DNA of 64,000 bases from Papilionanthe hookeriana x Papilionanthe teres (GCA_022702705.1 CM040425.1:5022001-5086000), one strand, 5' to 3'. Shown: positions 1 through 11,685, counted from the stretch's first letter. A program made the numbers and translations. Notes: a model not told the origin generated them from the letters alone.

Positions 1-82
1 CTTAATGAAGTGTTAAATGAGATTAATGAGGATGAAATGATTGAAATTACAAAAAAAAATTTCAAACCCAGAAAAATTTTTG

Positions 83-153
83 CACTGGCACCGCTGGTGC
101 CCAAATACAGAGACTTTGGCTGATTACATAAATAGAGCGCCGGCGGCGGCACC
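83..153 (+). repeat. GC-rich block before env-position ORF, element 1
   Basis: Two CG-rich words (around 83-102 and 137-153) stand out in AT-rich DNA. The same arrangement, with CAGAGAC before and AGAGCG just before the GC words, recurs in the U3 of this element's own LTR (2330-2426). It lies directly upstream of the remaining env-position ORF. It is probably a duplicated regulatory block; that function is inference. Confidence 0.6.
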
Positions 154-221
154 TAAATACAGAAAAAGGCCAAAACCCTTATATTTTGTGATTTTGACCC
201 TGGGACCCACAAATTGCTCCC

Positions 222-848
222 TTGCTTTCGTCTTCCTCCTCTATTTTTGCGACTAGTGAAGTTACAAGGGATAGAGCAATTTTGAATTATTGTATTCAGA
301 CTATGAAGAATATTGATATTGGAGCTGTTGTCTTCAAGAACATTCAGTCTATTGCTAGAGGAGAGACCATTGGAGGATTAGGACATCCTGCCCTGATTCA
401 TGCCCTGTGTATACAGTCTGAAGTAGAATTCAACAGTTCTAAAGAGGTAGCTACACCACTGAGACCGATTACCAAGACTATCATTCGTACTTATGAGTCT
501 CATGTGAGGGCATGAGATGAGAGTAGGAGTATTGATATTCTTACTACGATCTACGACATTCCATTTACGTCTGAGCCCCCTACATTGTCTGATATTATGG
601 AGCAGTTGAGATTACAGAGTGATAGTATGGATAGACTTCATGGTAGGATGGATTTGTTTGAGGCTAGAAGTGATGTGAATGAGGATTATATGAGAAGAAG
701 AGTTGAGTATGATATTTCCTATCATGACGCCCAGGTCAGATTCATGAGGGGGGAGACTGGTGTGATATTCCCTACTTGCCCCAGCTATACACCGTATAGA
801 CCTGGTCCTGCTGACCCTACTGATGAAGCTGGTGATGAAGAGTGGTAG
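222..848 (+). pseudogene. env-position ORF (plant transposon protein domain), C-terminal part, element 1
   Basis: This is the 3' half of the ORF that Athila-type elements carry between integrase and the 3' LTR. It includes the motif SEVTRDRAILNYCIQ, then a GLGHPALIHALC segment, both typical of the 'putative plant transposon protein' domain (Pfam Transposase_32, as I recall). After a stop at about 513 it reopens as a charged coiled-coil-like tail with YHDAQVRFMRG and IFPTCPSY, ending in acidic residues at 848. Element A and element B carry the same tail (VQFPTCPRFYPF; a related FPECPRYTQ). The first roughly 150 residues seen in element B are missing here, and the GC block abuts the remainder. 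The protein's role is unknown. It sits in the position of a retroviral env but shows no signal peptide or membrane segment in this part. Confidence 0.75.
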
Positions 849-1227
849 TTTGTCTGTTTCTGTTTCTGTTTTTCTTTTTATGTGTTGTGTTTTTGTGATA
901 TAGTAGTTATTTACTTTCTATGTGATGTGTGAGCCTGTTGATGTACTGTAGTGTTGTAATGAAAGGTTGAAATTGATAAATGAAATGTGTAGTGCTGTGA
1001 TAGTTTGTTTAGTAATTAAAGTGTTTTGTTGGATGTTTAGATGTTTAAACTTGATATCTCTTTACCCTACAAATGTTTAAAAATTTTATATCACTGTTAC
1101 TAATTGTTTCATACCTGCTAGCTGTAAATTTTGACTAATACCAGATAGTTTTTGAAGATTTCAAGATCCTGACACAAAAAGGTTAGTTTCTTTTACTCTC
1201 TATTGTTTCAAATTTATTGAAAAATTT

Positions 1228-1242
1228 AAGTTTGGGGGAAGG
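1228..1242 (+). promoter_or_regulatory. distal polypurine tract, element 1
   Basis: The sequence AAGTTTGGGGGAAGG repeats the core of the terminal polypurine tract but lies about 0.9 kb upstream of the 3' LTR. Element A (35454-35468) and element B (50277-50292) have the same motif at nearly the same distance. It could be a second plus-strand primer site. Confidence 0.6.
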
Positions 1243-1605
1243 TAGAAAAATATTAACTCTTATTTGTTCTCAATTATTATATTTTCAAAAATTATTATCA
1301 TAACTTCTGGCAGTTGAACCTCACTTTAGATAACTAAAACTTTTTATTTCAGTTGAATATTATGGAAGGATTGAATGAAATTTTTTAGTAAAAAAGGTTA
1401 ATTTTATAGGGGTAAGATATTTGGTATGGAAGGATTTGATTATAATTAACTATTAAAAGTAAAGAAAACTATATTTTTGAAAGGTTAAGAGACTTAAAGT
1501 ATTATGTGTTAAGAAGAGATTGTGACTTTATGATGAATAATAAAGCTCATACCTAATTATAAAGTAAGGAGGTGTTTCAAGTTTGAACTTTAGAAAGAGG
1601 AGAGT

Positions 1606-1780
1606 GAAGTTCAAAATCATTAAGGCTATCCAGATATAGTAATCCTCATGAAGAAAAAAAGAAAAAGGAAAGAAAAGAAAAGAAGGATTGAAAAACAATC
1701 CTAAAAGAAAAAAAAAGAAAGAAAAATATTTATGAGGAGAAGCTTGAGGATATGCCTAATAAAAAATTAGCTTCACTTGA
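1606..1780 (+). other. conserved 3' module with hairpin, element 1
   Basis: The order is GAAGTTCAAAATCATTAA, a CTATCCAGATATAGTAATCC word ending in CCTCA, an A/G-only stretch, a perfect hairpin AGGATTGAAAAACAATCCT (1684-1702), more purines, then GAGGAGAAGCTTGAGGA and a segment near TTAGCTTCACTTGA. The same order occurs in elements A and B, and a shorter version occurs in the Ogre-type element. CCTCA can pair with TGAGG across the purine tract, so a structured RNA is plausible. Confidence 0.65.
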
Positions 1781-2128
1781 GTCACCCTAAAGGGAGAAGT
1801 TGATTTCATTTCTGAATTTATATTTAAATTATTGGCTTACATTTTGATGAAGTTTGCATGAACTCCTTTTTCATATAGTATTTCAAGGCACTCTTATTGT
1901 GACAAATTATGGTTTATCTTGAAATAAGTAGAAGACTGGAACCCTTAGGCTTGATTGTTGAATATTCTTATACATGTAGTGTTGACCTGAGTTACTGAAT
2001 TTTATTCTAAAAGTCTTACCAATATATTCCTTTGAATGAAAAATTTTAGTGTCCTACAGGTGAAAAGTACATCGCCTTGAGTTATATATTTATGTAGTAA
2101 AAGGATAACTTGAGGACAAGTAATAATT

Positions 2129-2143
2129 AAGTTTGGGGGATTT
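2129..2143 (+). promoter_or_regulatory. terminal polypurine tract, element 1
   Basis: AAGTTTGGGGGATTT ends directly at the TGATG of the 3' LTR. This is the expected plus-strand primer position. Confidence 0.85.
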
Positions 2144-3775
2144 TGATGCATCGAAAATATATACTATTTTTGCTATATAATTTTACCCATTTTTGGTGAT
2201 ATTACACTTTAAAGAAAGGTCTTTTTCATTCATTGCAAAAATGATGATTTTAGGTGATTGGAGCAAAAAGAAGTAAAAAGGAACAAATTTAGAGCGAAAA
2301 AGGAACAAAATGGGAGAAAATAGCTTCTGGAGCCACCGGCGCCAATTTCCAGAGACACCATAATTAAATGGATGATAGAGCGACGCCAGCGCCCTATCGG
2401 GCGCCGCCGGCACTGTATGTCGGTGCAATTCAAAAATGAAGAGTTTTGGCGACTTTTGAAGGGATGCTTAAGGAAACTCTTGGGAATTCGTTTCTAACAT
2501 ATATGTAACTGTTTTTGGATGAAATTTGAGAAGGGGAGAAGAGTGTAGAAGTAGAGAGAGTGTGAGTTTAGAGTTAGGGAATGGAAGAGTGAGTGTAGAA
2601 GTGAAGATTTGAGAGGGATTCTTCTTTAAGGAGTGAAGGAGTAAAGTGAGAGATTGCTTCTTCCTTTCCATTCTAAAGAGGGAATTGAGAGTTGCAAAGA
2701 AGAGAGAAAAGGATTCAAAGGAACTATAAGGGATTTGCTTGGGGAATAGAAAGAGATAAGTTGTATTTGCTATTATGGTTTGTATGACTTTTCTTTTATA
2801 TATAAAATCCATGTTTTATTGTGTCTTCTCAATGAATTCTGAGTAGTCTCCTTTGTCTTTCTTCTTGCATAGAGATGTGATGATGTGATGATGTGGATTT
2901 GAAGTGCTTTTAAAGTATTGAAGAAATTATGATAGTTTTTCATTTCGAACTTAATTTACTTTTTGATCTGGCCAATTGAATTGTTAAAATCTGTTGTTGT
3001 ACATTAACTCCGAAAGGATTGAGTGTCCTACAACAATAATGACAATGTCCACGAATGAATTGCGTAGTTCATAGGAATTGAGTACAGATAAATGGGGAAA
3101 TGTGTTTTGATGGGCTTCAAGTTGGAGGTTTCAGGGTGACAGGCTAAGATCCCCAATTTGGTCCTAAGATTGGTAACTAAAGTCGAAGGTTAGCCTTCAG
3201 GTGAAGGGTGAGTGGGAGCTCCGTAGTGACAGCCGGTATCCTCCCAACCTAGCCTAGATTTAGTGACTGAACTTAGGATATGTCAATGTTCTTTACATGC
3301 TTGGAAGAGGGGGTACTCTTTTGAGGGTAAAGAAACATTTATGCTCCTATTTGGCACAATAAAATAAATAATCATTCTATATCATTCACACATTATATAC
3401 TCATTGCAAAAGGAAAGACACTTTTCATATATATCAAAACCTTTCAAATACAAAGCTTAGTGTGTGTGTGTTAGTTAATTCTGTTTAAAGATATTAGAAG
3501 TAACTGTGGTTTTGCTTAATCATTCGTTGTTCTACGCATCTTGTTAGTAGAAGTAAACTTAAACTTTAATTGCGATTTGAGTATTGGATTTCAGTATTAC
3601 GCTATCTATTGTAAGGAACGTGCCTTCCCTGTGGGATTGATAACCAGGACTCCATTAGAGCCTTGTATTACTTGATACGATACGTATATTTGCGTTGAAG
3701 TTTGGACTTTACAAAATCATTAAAAATATATAAATTTGGGTTCATAAGTTCTTGCATAATAAAAAATCCGCATCA
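2144..3775 (+). repeat. 3' LTR of element 1 (Athila-type)
   Basis: The LTR is 1632 bp, starting TGATG and ending CATCA, a 5-bp inverted terminus, with a polypurine tract immediately upstream. It contains a GC-rich U3 block (2330-2426) and a TATA-like TATATAAAA near 2797. It also has the leader motifs seen in every Athila-type LTR here: GTGACAGGCTAA near 3137, a GGGAGCTCC segment near 3212 and CCAGGACTCCATTAGAGCC near 3645. The 5' part of the element lies outside the window. Confidence 0.85.
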
Positions 3776-3838
3776 TTATTCAAGTTAAATTTTGGATGAT
3801 TCTTCCAACCTGGGTTATAATAATTGGAATATGGATTA
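3776..3838 (-). pseudogene. antisense gag scrap between two LTRs
   Basis: The complement encodes a peptide like NPYSNYYNPGWKNHPNF, a conserved gag segment also present in element A (about 43020-43080, minus strand). This 63-bp piece is all that remains of the DNA into which the flanking LTRs inserted or recombined. Confidence 0.6.
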
Positions 3839-5540
3839 TTAACCCAAGGAAAGAATGTTAAGATTTTCATGCTTATTTTATACTGATTTTGATGATATTG
3901 CACTTTAAAGAAGGGTATTTTTGGTGTTTTTTCTGCAGGTATGAAGATTTAAGGACAATGGAGTGCAAATATGCAAAAAGGAGCGAATTTGGAACAAAAA
4001 GGACAAAATTATGAAAATTTGACCTAGGGCGCCGATGGCGAGGTCGATGACGCCAACAACGTGATTTTCCAGAGATTTCAGAATATATTTCAAGGGAGGC
4101 CGCCAACGGCGGAGGTCGAGGCCACTGACAGCGGGGCCAATTCAAGGCAGTGTTTCTAGAAGGCCACCGACGGCGGAGCTCGAGGCCACCTACGGCGGGA
4201 TCGACGGTTCTTTCACAATATACATCGAATGTGGATGATTTTCTAATGGATGCATTGAAAACCCTTTGATACTCTTCAACAACTTTAAAAAGAACCATTT
4301 TAGGTCGAGAAAGTGTCCTTTTGGAGTGCTCTAAAAGTCACTAAGAGTCCGTAAAAAGTCCTATTATAGTCTTCTAATAGTTACTTAGTGTCCAAAAGAG
4401 AGTCCACTAGTGTCCATTGTTGTTATTTAGTGAGTGTTAAATAGTGAGTTCAAATAGAGATATTTGTGAGGAATTCTTCGAAGGATTTTAAGAGTGGAAG
4501 GGAAGTGAGAGATCTCTTCTGCATTGCTATTTTGAAGGAGAATTCCGCGTACTATAAAGAAAGGAAGAGATTCAAAGGAACTTCAAGGAGTTTTCTTGGG
4601 GAGGAATTTAAGATAAGTTGTGTTTATTTACTTTAGTTTGTAGAACTTTACTTTTATATCTGAAATCAAGTTTTATTTTATCCTTTCCATGAAATCTAAG
4701 TATTTGTTCTGTCTTTCTCCTTGTTTTTATATTTTTGGTGATATGGTAAATTGAATTAGTGTGCCATAAAAGTTTAAAGAAGTTGTGATAATCATTTACT
4801 TAGATCTTAATTTACTTTCAATCTGGCCAATTGAATAGTTAAAATCTGTTGATTTTAACAACTATAGTAAAGATTACATCGGAGATTCAGGGAGGTTAAA
4901 GTCCTTGGAAGGAGGGTGCAAATAAATAGGGAAATAATATTCATCGGGCGTAGAATTGGAGATTTTAGAGTGACAGGCTAAAATTCTCAATTCGGTCCTA
5001 TCATTTGGATGTTGAAGTGTAGATGTTAGCCCTCAGAAGAGGGCAACATGGGAGCTCTGAAGTGAGAGCCAACATCCGCCAAGCCTAGCCGCAGATTCGA
5101 TAACCAAGCATAGGATTAGTCAATGTTCTTTATGCCTGGACCAAAGGGTAAAGAATAGGTATGCTCCTACTTGGCACAACACCATTTTAAACTAATTCAA
5201 ATTATCTATTCACTTAAATATCTTAACAAAGGATAAAAATTCTTGCTTATATATTTAAACTTCACTTTAGTAATATTAGTTAATTGTTAGTAGAACTAGT
5301 TTAATTAAAACTTCATTTTATAGTTGATTGTGTATTATTAATAGATAGGCAATTTTGATTTAGATATGATTCTGAATTGATTTCTATAATCCTAGTCTGT
5401 AGCCTCTAAAATATTCCCTGTGGGATCGATATCCAGGACTCCACTAGAGCCCTGTAATACTTGAGTGATACGTATACTTGTTACAAGAAGAATTAAAATT
5501 ACGCTAAGTGTCTACCGCGTGGAGTGTGCACCTCAAGTTA
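3839..5540 (+). repeat. 5' LTR of element 2 (Athila-type)
   Basis: The LTR is about 1.7 kb. It starts with a decayed version of TGACCCAAGG (compare the element B LTR) and ends in CAAGTTA just before the primer-binding site. It carries a GC-rich U3 block (about 4020-4205), leader motifs (GTGACAGGCTAAAATTC at 4970, GGGAGCTCTGAAGTGAGAGC at 5051) and the CCAGGACTCCACTAGAGCCC block near 5433. The last ~80 bp differ from element B and lack its fossil primer site, so the two LTRs ended differently. Confidence 0.75.
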
Positions 5541-5543
5541 ATT

Positions 5544-5562
5544 TGGCGCCGTTGCTGGAGGA
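5544..5562 (+). promoter_or_regulatory. primer-binding site, element 2
   Basis: TGGCGCCGTTGCTGGAGGA matches the Asp-type tRNA primer site usual for Athila elements, with small changes. It starts three bases after the LTR end. Confidence 0.8.
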
Positions 5563-5666
5563 ATATAACATAATTAAAGTAACAGAAAATTTAGGACTGT
5601 TAAAAAACTTTTTAATAGAATTGCAACTTATTTAGTTTTGTTTTGATGTGTACTGATTTTGATTGT

Positions 5667-7330
5667 ATGTGTAAATTTGGTTCTGAAAATCTTATACCCT
5701 ACGATTCAGAATTAGAACGCACTGTTAGGAGAATTAGAAAACTAGCAAAAGAACCTATAAATTCTGAAACAATGGAAAACAATGTAAATAACCAAATAAT
5801 AGAAAATGAACATCAATCTAGAGCATTAAGAGATTACACTAACCCTACATTAGATGAAATTCACTTAACTATCCAAAATCCTGATGTAGCTGCTAATTCA
5901 TTTGAGCTTAAACCTGCTATTATTCAAATGGTACAAAAAATCAATTTGGTGGAACTTAAAATGAAGATCCTAATTTACATCTAGCAGATTCTTAGAACTT
6001 TATGCTACTTTTAAGTACGACAGAGGTCTGATGATCTTTGTCAGACTTAGACTTTTTCATTTTCGCTAAGGGATAAGACTAAGGCTTGGCTAAATTTTTT
6101 AGCACCTGGATCTATTAGAACTTGGGGAGAACTTTCACAAAAATTCTTATCAAAATATTTTCCACCATCTAAGACTGCTAAGCTTAGAAATGATATCACA
6201 TCTTTCAGTCAGTATGAGGGAGAATCGATATATGAATCTTGGGAAAGATTTAAAGAACTTCTTAGGAAATGTCCACATCATGCTTTACCTGATTGGTTAA
6301 TTATTCAAACATTTTATAATGGATTAGTAGGATCTCTTAGATCTATTATTGACGCTACTGCTGGTGGATCACTAATGTCTAAACCTTTTGAAGAAGCCTA
6401 TGCGTTAATAGAAGAAATGGCTACTAATAATTTTCAATGGCCTGCTGAAAGGGTAATTCCTAAGAGAGTAGCCAATATTCATGATTCTGATGCTTTAACT
6501 ATGATAGTTTCTCAAATTGCTGCTTTTTCAAAGAAAATAGATCAATACGGAATGAATCGTTCTCAAACACCTCCAGTGTTAGAAGAAAATTCATTAGGAT
6601 GTTCAATCATCATATGAAACTATAAATTTAATAAATAATAGAAAAAATAACCCTTATTCAAACTATTATAATCTAGGTTGAAAAAAGCATCCAAACTTTA
6701 ATTTGAATAACCAAGGTAATGCAAATACTGTTAATCCTCAGTGGGGGAACAATCCTGTAAACCCATTAGAAAATATAAATAACCAGGGTAATTCTAATTA
6801 TAGACTTTCTAATCCACCAGGTTTTTATAAAAATTAAGGAGAAGAAGTTATCTATGGAAGAATTAGTTTTGAATATGGGTAATCAATTACAAAGTCAAGG
6901 AGCTACTATTAAAAACATAGAAAACCTAAGCAATAGACCTATTGGAACTTTACCTAGCAATGTTGAAGTAAATCCTAAAGATCAAGGAAAAGAATAAATT
7001 AAGGTTATTCAATTGAGAAGTGGAAAAGAGTTGGAAACAAGAGTTCAAAAAGAAATTGTAGTTGAAAAGAAAAAAGAAGAAACTGAAGGAGAAAACCAAA
7101 GTTTATATCCTGATTTTCCTCCGAAACCTATGAATATTACTGTTGAAAGACTTACACCACCATTTCCTCAAAGACTAAAGCAACAAGATAAAGGAAAAAG
7201 ATTTGATAAATTCTTAGACATTTTGAAAAAATTGTCAATAAATAGTCCTTTTGTTGAAGCTTTGGAACAAATGCCTGATTATGTTAAATTCATGAAGGAT
7301 ATACTCAACAAAAATAGAAAGTTACTAGAT
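5667..7330 (+). pseudogene. gag of element 2 (Athila-type)
   Basis: The start at 5667 begins MCKFGSENLIPYDSELE, closely matching element B gag (MRKFGSEKLIPYDSELE). The N-terminal part carries RALRDYTNP and AANSFELKPAIIQMVQ. A frameshift near 5935 breaks the frame. The capsid-like retrotransposon gag domain follows in other frames (about 6040-6360), with SKYFPPSKTAKLRNDI and ERFKELLRKCPHHALPDWLI. The C-terminal part (6375-7330) holds KRVANIHDSDA and YSNYYNLG with stops, then a charged linker beginning RSGKELE. No CCHC zinc knuckle is visible. Several stops and frameshifts make it non-functional. The copy is closest to element B, so the two belong to one subfamily. Confidence 0.8.
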
Positions 7331-8280
7331 CATGATACTGTTGCACTCAGTGAAGAGTTTAGTGCAATAATTCAAATAAAGCTTCTGAAAAACTTAAAGA
7401 TCCTAGTAGTTTTACTATCTCGTGTGCTATTGGTGAAAAATTTTATGGGCGAGCATTATGTGATTTGAGAGCTAGCATAAATTTGATGCCTCTATCAACT
7501 TTTAAAAGGTTAGGAATTGGAGAGATTGCACCAACTTCTGTAACTATATAGTTAGCTGATCGATCTATTACACATCCTAAAGGAGTTGTAGAAGATCTTC
7601 TGGTCAACGTTGATAAGTTTATCTTTCCTGTGAACTTTATCATTTTAGATATGGAAGAAGATAAAGAAATTCCAATCATTTTAGGAAGACCATTCCTAGC
7701 TACAGGAAGAGCCATGATAGATGTTCAAAAAGGAGAATTGACAATGAGAGTAAATGATCAAGAAGTAACCTTTAACATCTCAAAGTCAATGAAATATCCT
7801 TCCATAGAAAAAGATGATGAATGTTTCAGGATGGATATATTTGATTATCTGAAAAAGAGAATATTTCAAAGAAAATTATGAAGAAAAAGAAGATATAGAA
7901 AAAGATAATTATGATGAAATTGATAGCGAAGAAGCTGATTATACTCAGAAGAAATTTGAAATGCTCAATTCAACAGCACCAAAAAATGAAACATTAATAC
8001 CATTTGTTGTAAAACCCCCTGAATATGAATTAAAGAATCTTCCAAATCATTTGAGGTATGTATTTTTAGGAGAGTTTTCAACATTACATGTAATTGTATC
8101 CTCAGACTTAAATGAAATTCAAGAACAAAAATTAATGGATACGTTAAAAAATTACAAAAAAGCTTTTGGTTGGACTCTAGCTCATATTAAAGGAATTATT
8201 CATTCGATTTGTATGCACATAATTTTATTAAATGAAGAACATAAACCAAGAATTGATTCACAAAGGAGACTGAAACCTAT
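7331..8280 (+). pseudogene. protease and RT N-terminus of element 2, truncated
   Basis: The retropepsin domain runs about 7380-7800. The active-site segment reads CDLRASINLMPLS, where element A has CDIGASINLMP: the glycine of the active-site loop is arginine. The flap and C-terminal part (FIILDMEEDKEIPIILGRPF at 7630-7695) are well preserved. A TAG interrupts the frame near 7549. After a charged linker the RT begins (GIIHSICMHIILLNEEHKP, 8190-8255) and stops abruptly at 8280, where the Ogre-type LTR starts. Five bases CCTAT precede the insertion. No matching duplication or RT continuation is found on the far side of that element, so the right flank was lost. Element B has the same Gly-to-Arg change. 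Confidence 0.8.
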
Positions 8281-10644
8281 TGTTGACCTCATTTTTGGTG
8301 ACGTCTTTTCTCTCCTTAGTGTTTAGGATCTAGCCATAGGACTTCTCCTTGACTATCCTAGAGGACTAGAAATGGAACCCACAACTTAAAAATTCAAAAC
8401 ACTTCTTGACTCCCTTCAAACCCCACAAGTTTGATTGTAAACCCCTAAGCCACTTGGAGGGTTTCAAATGTGGAGGTTTAAAGGATGAGTTTCCTCTAGG
8501 ACTCTTTGGCCTTAGGATTACCCTAGATGGTCTGGTCCTGGTGAGGGTAAGCTTGCACACACCACACTCCCACACACACATATTCCAAACCCTAAAACTA
8601 CCTTTAACCAATTTGACTCCCTGACTCATGTAGGTAACTCATATGGGTGGACCTTAACCCCTAGGCCCCTGGCTAAGAGGGTTAGGAACAACATATTGAG
8701 TGCCTAAAATGAGTCCTATCATTACTTTTGTGAGCTTAATATGGCTTCATGGCTCAAACAAAATAATTTCATTTCACTCACACTTTATCAATCTTCACTT
8801 TTCCAAATATTCAATTTTTGACCCCGGGGACCCTAAACCCACCAAACCTACCAGATGCCCTTGAAATTGCCCAAAATTTGCAAAATTGCCTAAATTATCC
8901 AAAATTCCTCAAAATCAATCCTAAACATTTCCCCCAATTCAAATTGATCATCCATGGCCAAATATACCAAAATTTCCAAAAAATACCCCTCAATTCCCTC
9001 CAAATACCCAAAATACCCTTTTAGCCCAAAAAATCCAAAAACTCAGAAAATTCCCAGAAAATTACAGAAAATCCTAAATATTCCCAATTTTATTTTGTTT
9101 AACTACACCATAAGCCAATTTTGTCAATTTAATACACTTTTTCTAAAACCCCCAATTTAACCTATTTTTAACCTAAGTGGACCCAATGTCCCACCAAACC
9201 AACCCATTTGACCTCAATTTTGATCCAATTCAATTCTAAACTACAATTCAATATCCCCAATATCAATTTAAACTAAATCCGAACCCAATTTCATCAACAT
9301 GTGGATCCAATTTCAATTTGAAGCTTAAAGTCCAATTTTGGCCCATGACCTAAACTTGACCTAAACCAACCCAACTTAACCCCAATTAGCCCCAAATCTT
9401 TTCCTAAGCTTTCTTAACATCCCCACAAACAAAACACTAACTTGATTTGCCCAAAATTTGAACCCAAACTACACTCAAATCCATCCCAAATCAAAAATCC
9501 TTAATTTGGCCTGAAGCCCACCATGAATCCAAATTGGCCCAAATCCCAAAACCAAAGCCCATTCAAAGTTGAAAACTCTTTGTCACACATCCATAAACAT
9601 TTTTCAACATTAAATTTACATCAAACCCAACATTAACCCAACCATAGCCCAAGTTTAGCCCAATTTGATCCATTTTGAACCCATTATCAAAAAAGCCTAA
9701 ATTGAACCCATTTCAACTCCAAATAACACCAAAGCTTTTCTAAATCACTCATGACACATCCCTAAACTAAACCCAACATTTGTAAGGCCCAATCTTTACC
9801 AAAATTTTCATCTATCAACTTGATTTAAAATCTAAAAGCCCACTTGCCTAAAGCCTTTAAAAGACCATTCCTAAACAATTCCAAAAGCCCAAAATTGACC
9901 CTAAAGCCCACATAACATCTCTTTCCATCATCCATTTCAATTGAAGCCATCCCTAAGTCCTAAATCAATAATCAAATAATTCCAAATCAAGCCTCATGCC
10001 AATTTCCCCTAAATCCATCAAAAATCCCAAAATCCATTTTCATGAAATTGAGCCAAGCCATGGGCAAGCCATAGGTTAGCCATGAAGCCATCCTTAAGCC
10101 CCATGCAAGCCATGTGAGTGGTGTTCATGTGACCATACCATATTGGGAAAAAGGAGGGAGTCCTTTAATGATTCCCTTAAGAGTGATTAAACTATTTCAT
10201 GCTTCCCCTAAACCATTCTTAAACTTAAATATGCTTAGATGGTGACTTCTCCCCACTTTGCTAGCTGACTTACCTGATTCCCTTCAGCCCAAATCAGACC
10301 TTGGTTGGTGCACCAAGCCCATTTCCATGGGTTGACCAAACCAAGTCCAAAAGAGCCCCTTCCCCATTCCATTTTGAATCAAGCTCTTTACACATGGCTA
10401 ACCCCCATTGCTTGCACCAAATTCAAACCCTGACCCCACTGACCATGAAGGTGACCCATGCCTGGCCGGCCAGCCACCACAGTCGCCGGAAGACACCATG
10501 GCCGAGAGCTTTATTTAGATTCAAAAATTTAAATTCACCTGGCTGAGCTGTCCCAACTCAATTGGACTCTATGGTTGTTCTTCCCTTGCATAGAGCAGCT
10601 GATCCCAAACCTTAACTCCCCCTGGGAGGCCCTCCAGCCATGCC

Positions 10645-10652
10645 TATTTAAA
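10645..10652 (+). promoter_or_regulatory. TATA box of Ogre-type LTR
   Basis: TATTTAAA lies in a GC-richer context between the C-rich U3 and a leader-like segment. If transcription starts 25-35 bp downstream, about 5 kb of R-U5 leader would precede gag. This is inferred from position and motif only. Confidence 0.5.
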
Positions 10653-11685
10653 CCCACCAGCTTCTCGGCCAAAGAAGGTGATGAACCAGAGCTTAACAAA
10701 ACTCTGCCGAAATTGCTCCAGACCTTCTCCTAACCCAGAGCAATTGATTCCTAGTGTCCCTTTGCCCTAATCCCCATTAACAGAGCTCAATTTCTCAATC
10801 AAAAATCGACCCAAAAACCAGGACAACTCTGAAACATCCACCAAAATCAAATTAAACTCATCCACACCTGCACAAGACCTAGAGAAGGAGTTCCTCAGTG
10901 AAAGCCCCCTCACCAGGCCAACCATCCTCTCTATCGGTCAAGCTTTGAAATCGGCCTTAGTCACTTTCATACCTAGGCAATTCCCGGAGCTAGAGACTTC
11001 ATCTGGAGCTTCCTTGGGTGCAATCGAAGGTGCCACAACTCTCTGATTGAAGCTTCACTTCTCAGATCCAAGGTATGGACCCCTTCTTCCTCCCCAGCTT
11101 CCAGCGATTCTCTATTTTGCTTGACTTAATTTCATAGCCTATAAACCATATGGATGTGTTCGTCTCCTCAAGATGAATCCATAGAGTGTAAGAACATGAA
11201 AATCCATTGAGAAATGAGAGAGATCTTAGGGTTTGAGTGTGGACGGCTCTCAGGACACACCAGGCCGAGATGATGATCGGCCACCGTTGGATTGAGCATG
11301 TATCGAATGGACGGTGCAGATCGTGTCGGACGAGTGAACGGGACATGAACCGCGGGCCACTGGAGCGCTGAGTCAGATGGTGGCGTCGAATAGGGAGGCG
11401 ACGCGTGGGCTTTCGGAGCTGCCGAGGATGAGTAAGCGCCGCGTGGATAAGTAGATAAATAGGGTATTTTTTATTTATTTAAATACCCAGAACTTCAAAA
11501 ATCCATAACTTTGCATAAAAAAATCATAAAAATAAACTAAAAATACCCACTTGCTCAGTGAACAGAGGAGAATAATGTGGAAAAAGAATCGAGTTAATTT
11601 GTTGAATATTTTATTTTTAATTAATTATTTACTTATTTCAATGTTTTAATTCTCCATTTGCATAGACAATTCACCATGGCATGAG

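Larger units (their letters stand above)
849..2143 (+). other. 3' noncoding region of element 1
   Basis: No credible ORF is present. The region holds a distal polypurine tract (1228-1242), a conserved 3' module (1606-1780) and the terminal polypurine tract (2129-2143). Elements A and B have a region of similar length and order on the minus strand. Confidence 0.8.

Noticed and set aside
222..848. A true viral envelope gene
   Set aside because: No signal peptide, fusion segment or membrane anchor is visible. The residues match the plant transposon protein family, so only the position is env-like.
2183..2812. Minus-strand open frames over the element 1 LTR
   Set aside because: They are antisense to an LTR, with no conserved residues in the other LTRs.
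7443..7715. Minus-strand open frame over the element 2 protease (and its twin at 57552-57824, plus)
   Set aside because: They are the exact complement of the conserved protease coding sequence, so similarity between the two is inherited from the real gene.
10301..10546. Proline-rich open frame in the Ogre-type LTR
   Set aside because: No domain, C-rich composition that opens several frames, and placed in U3 upstream of the TATA box.
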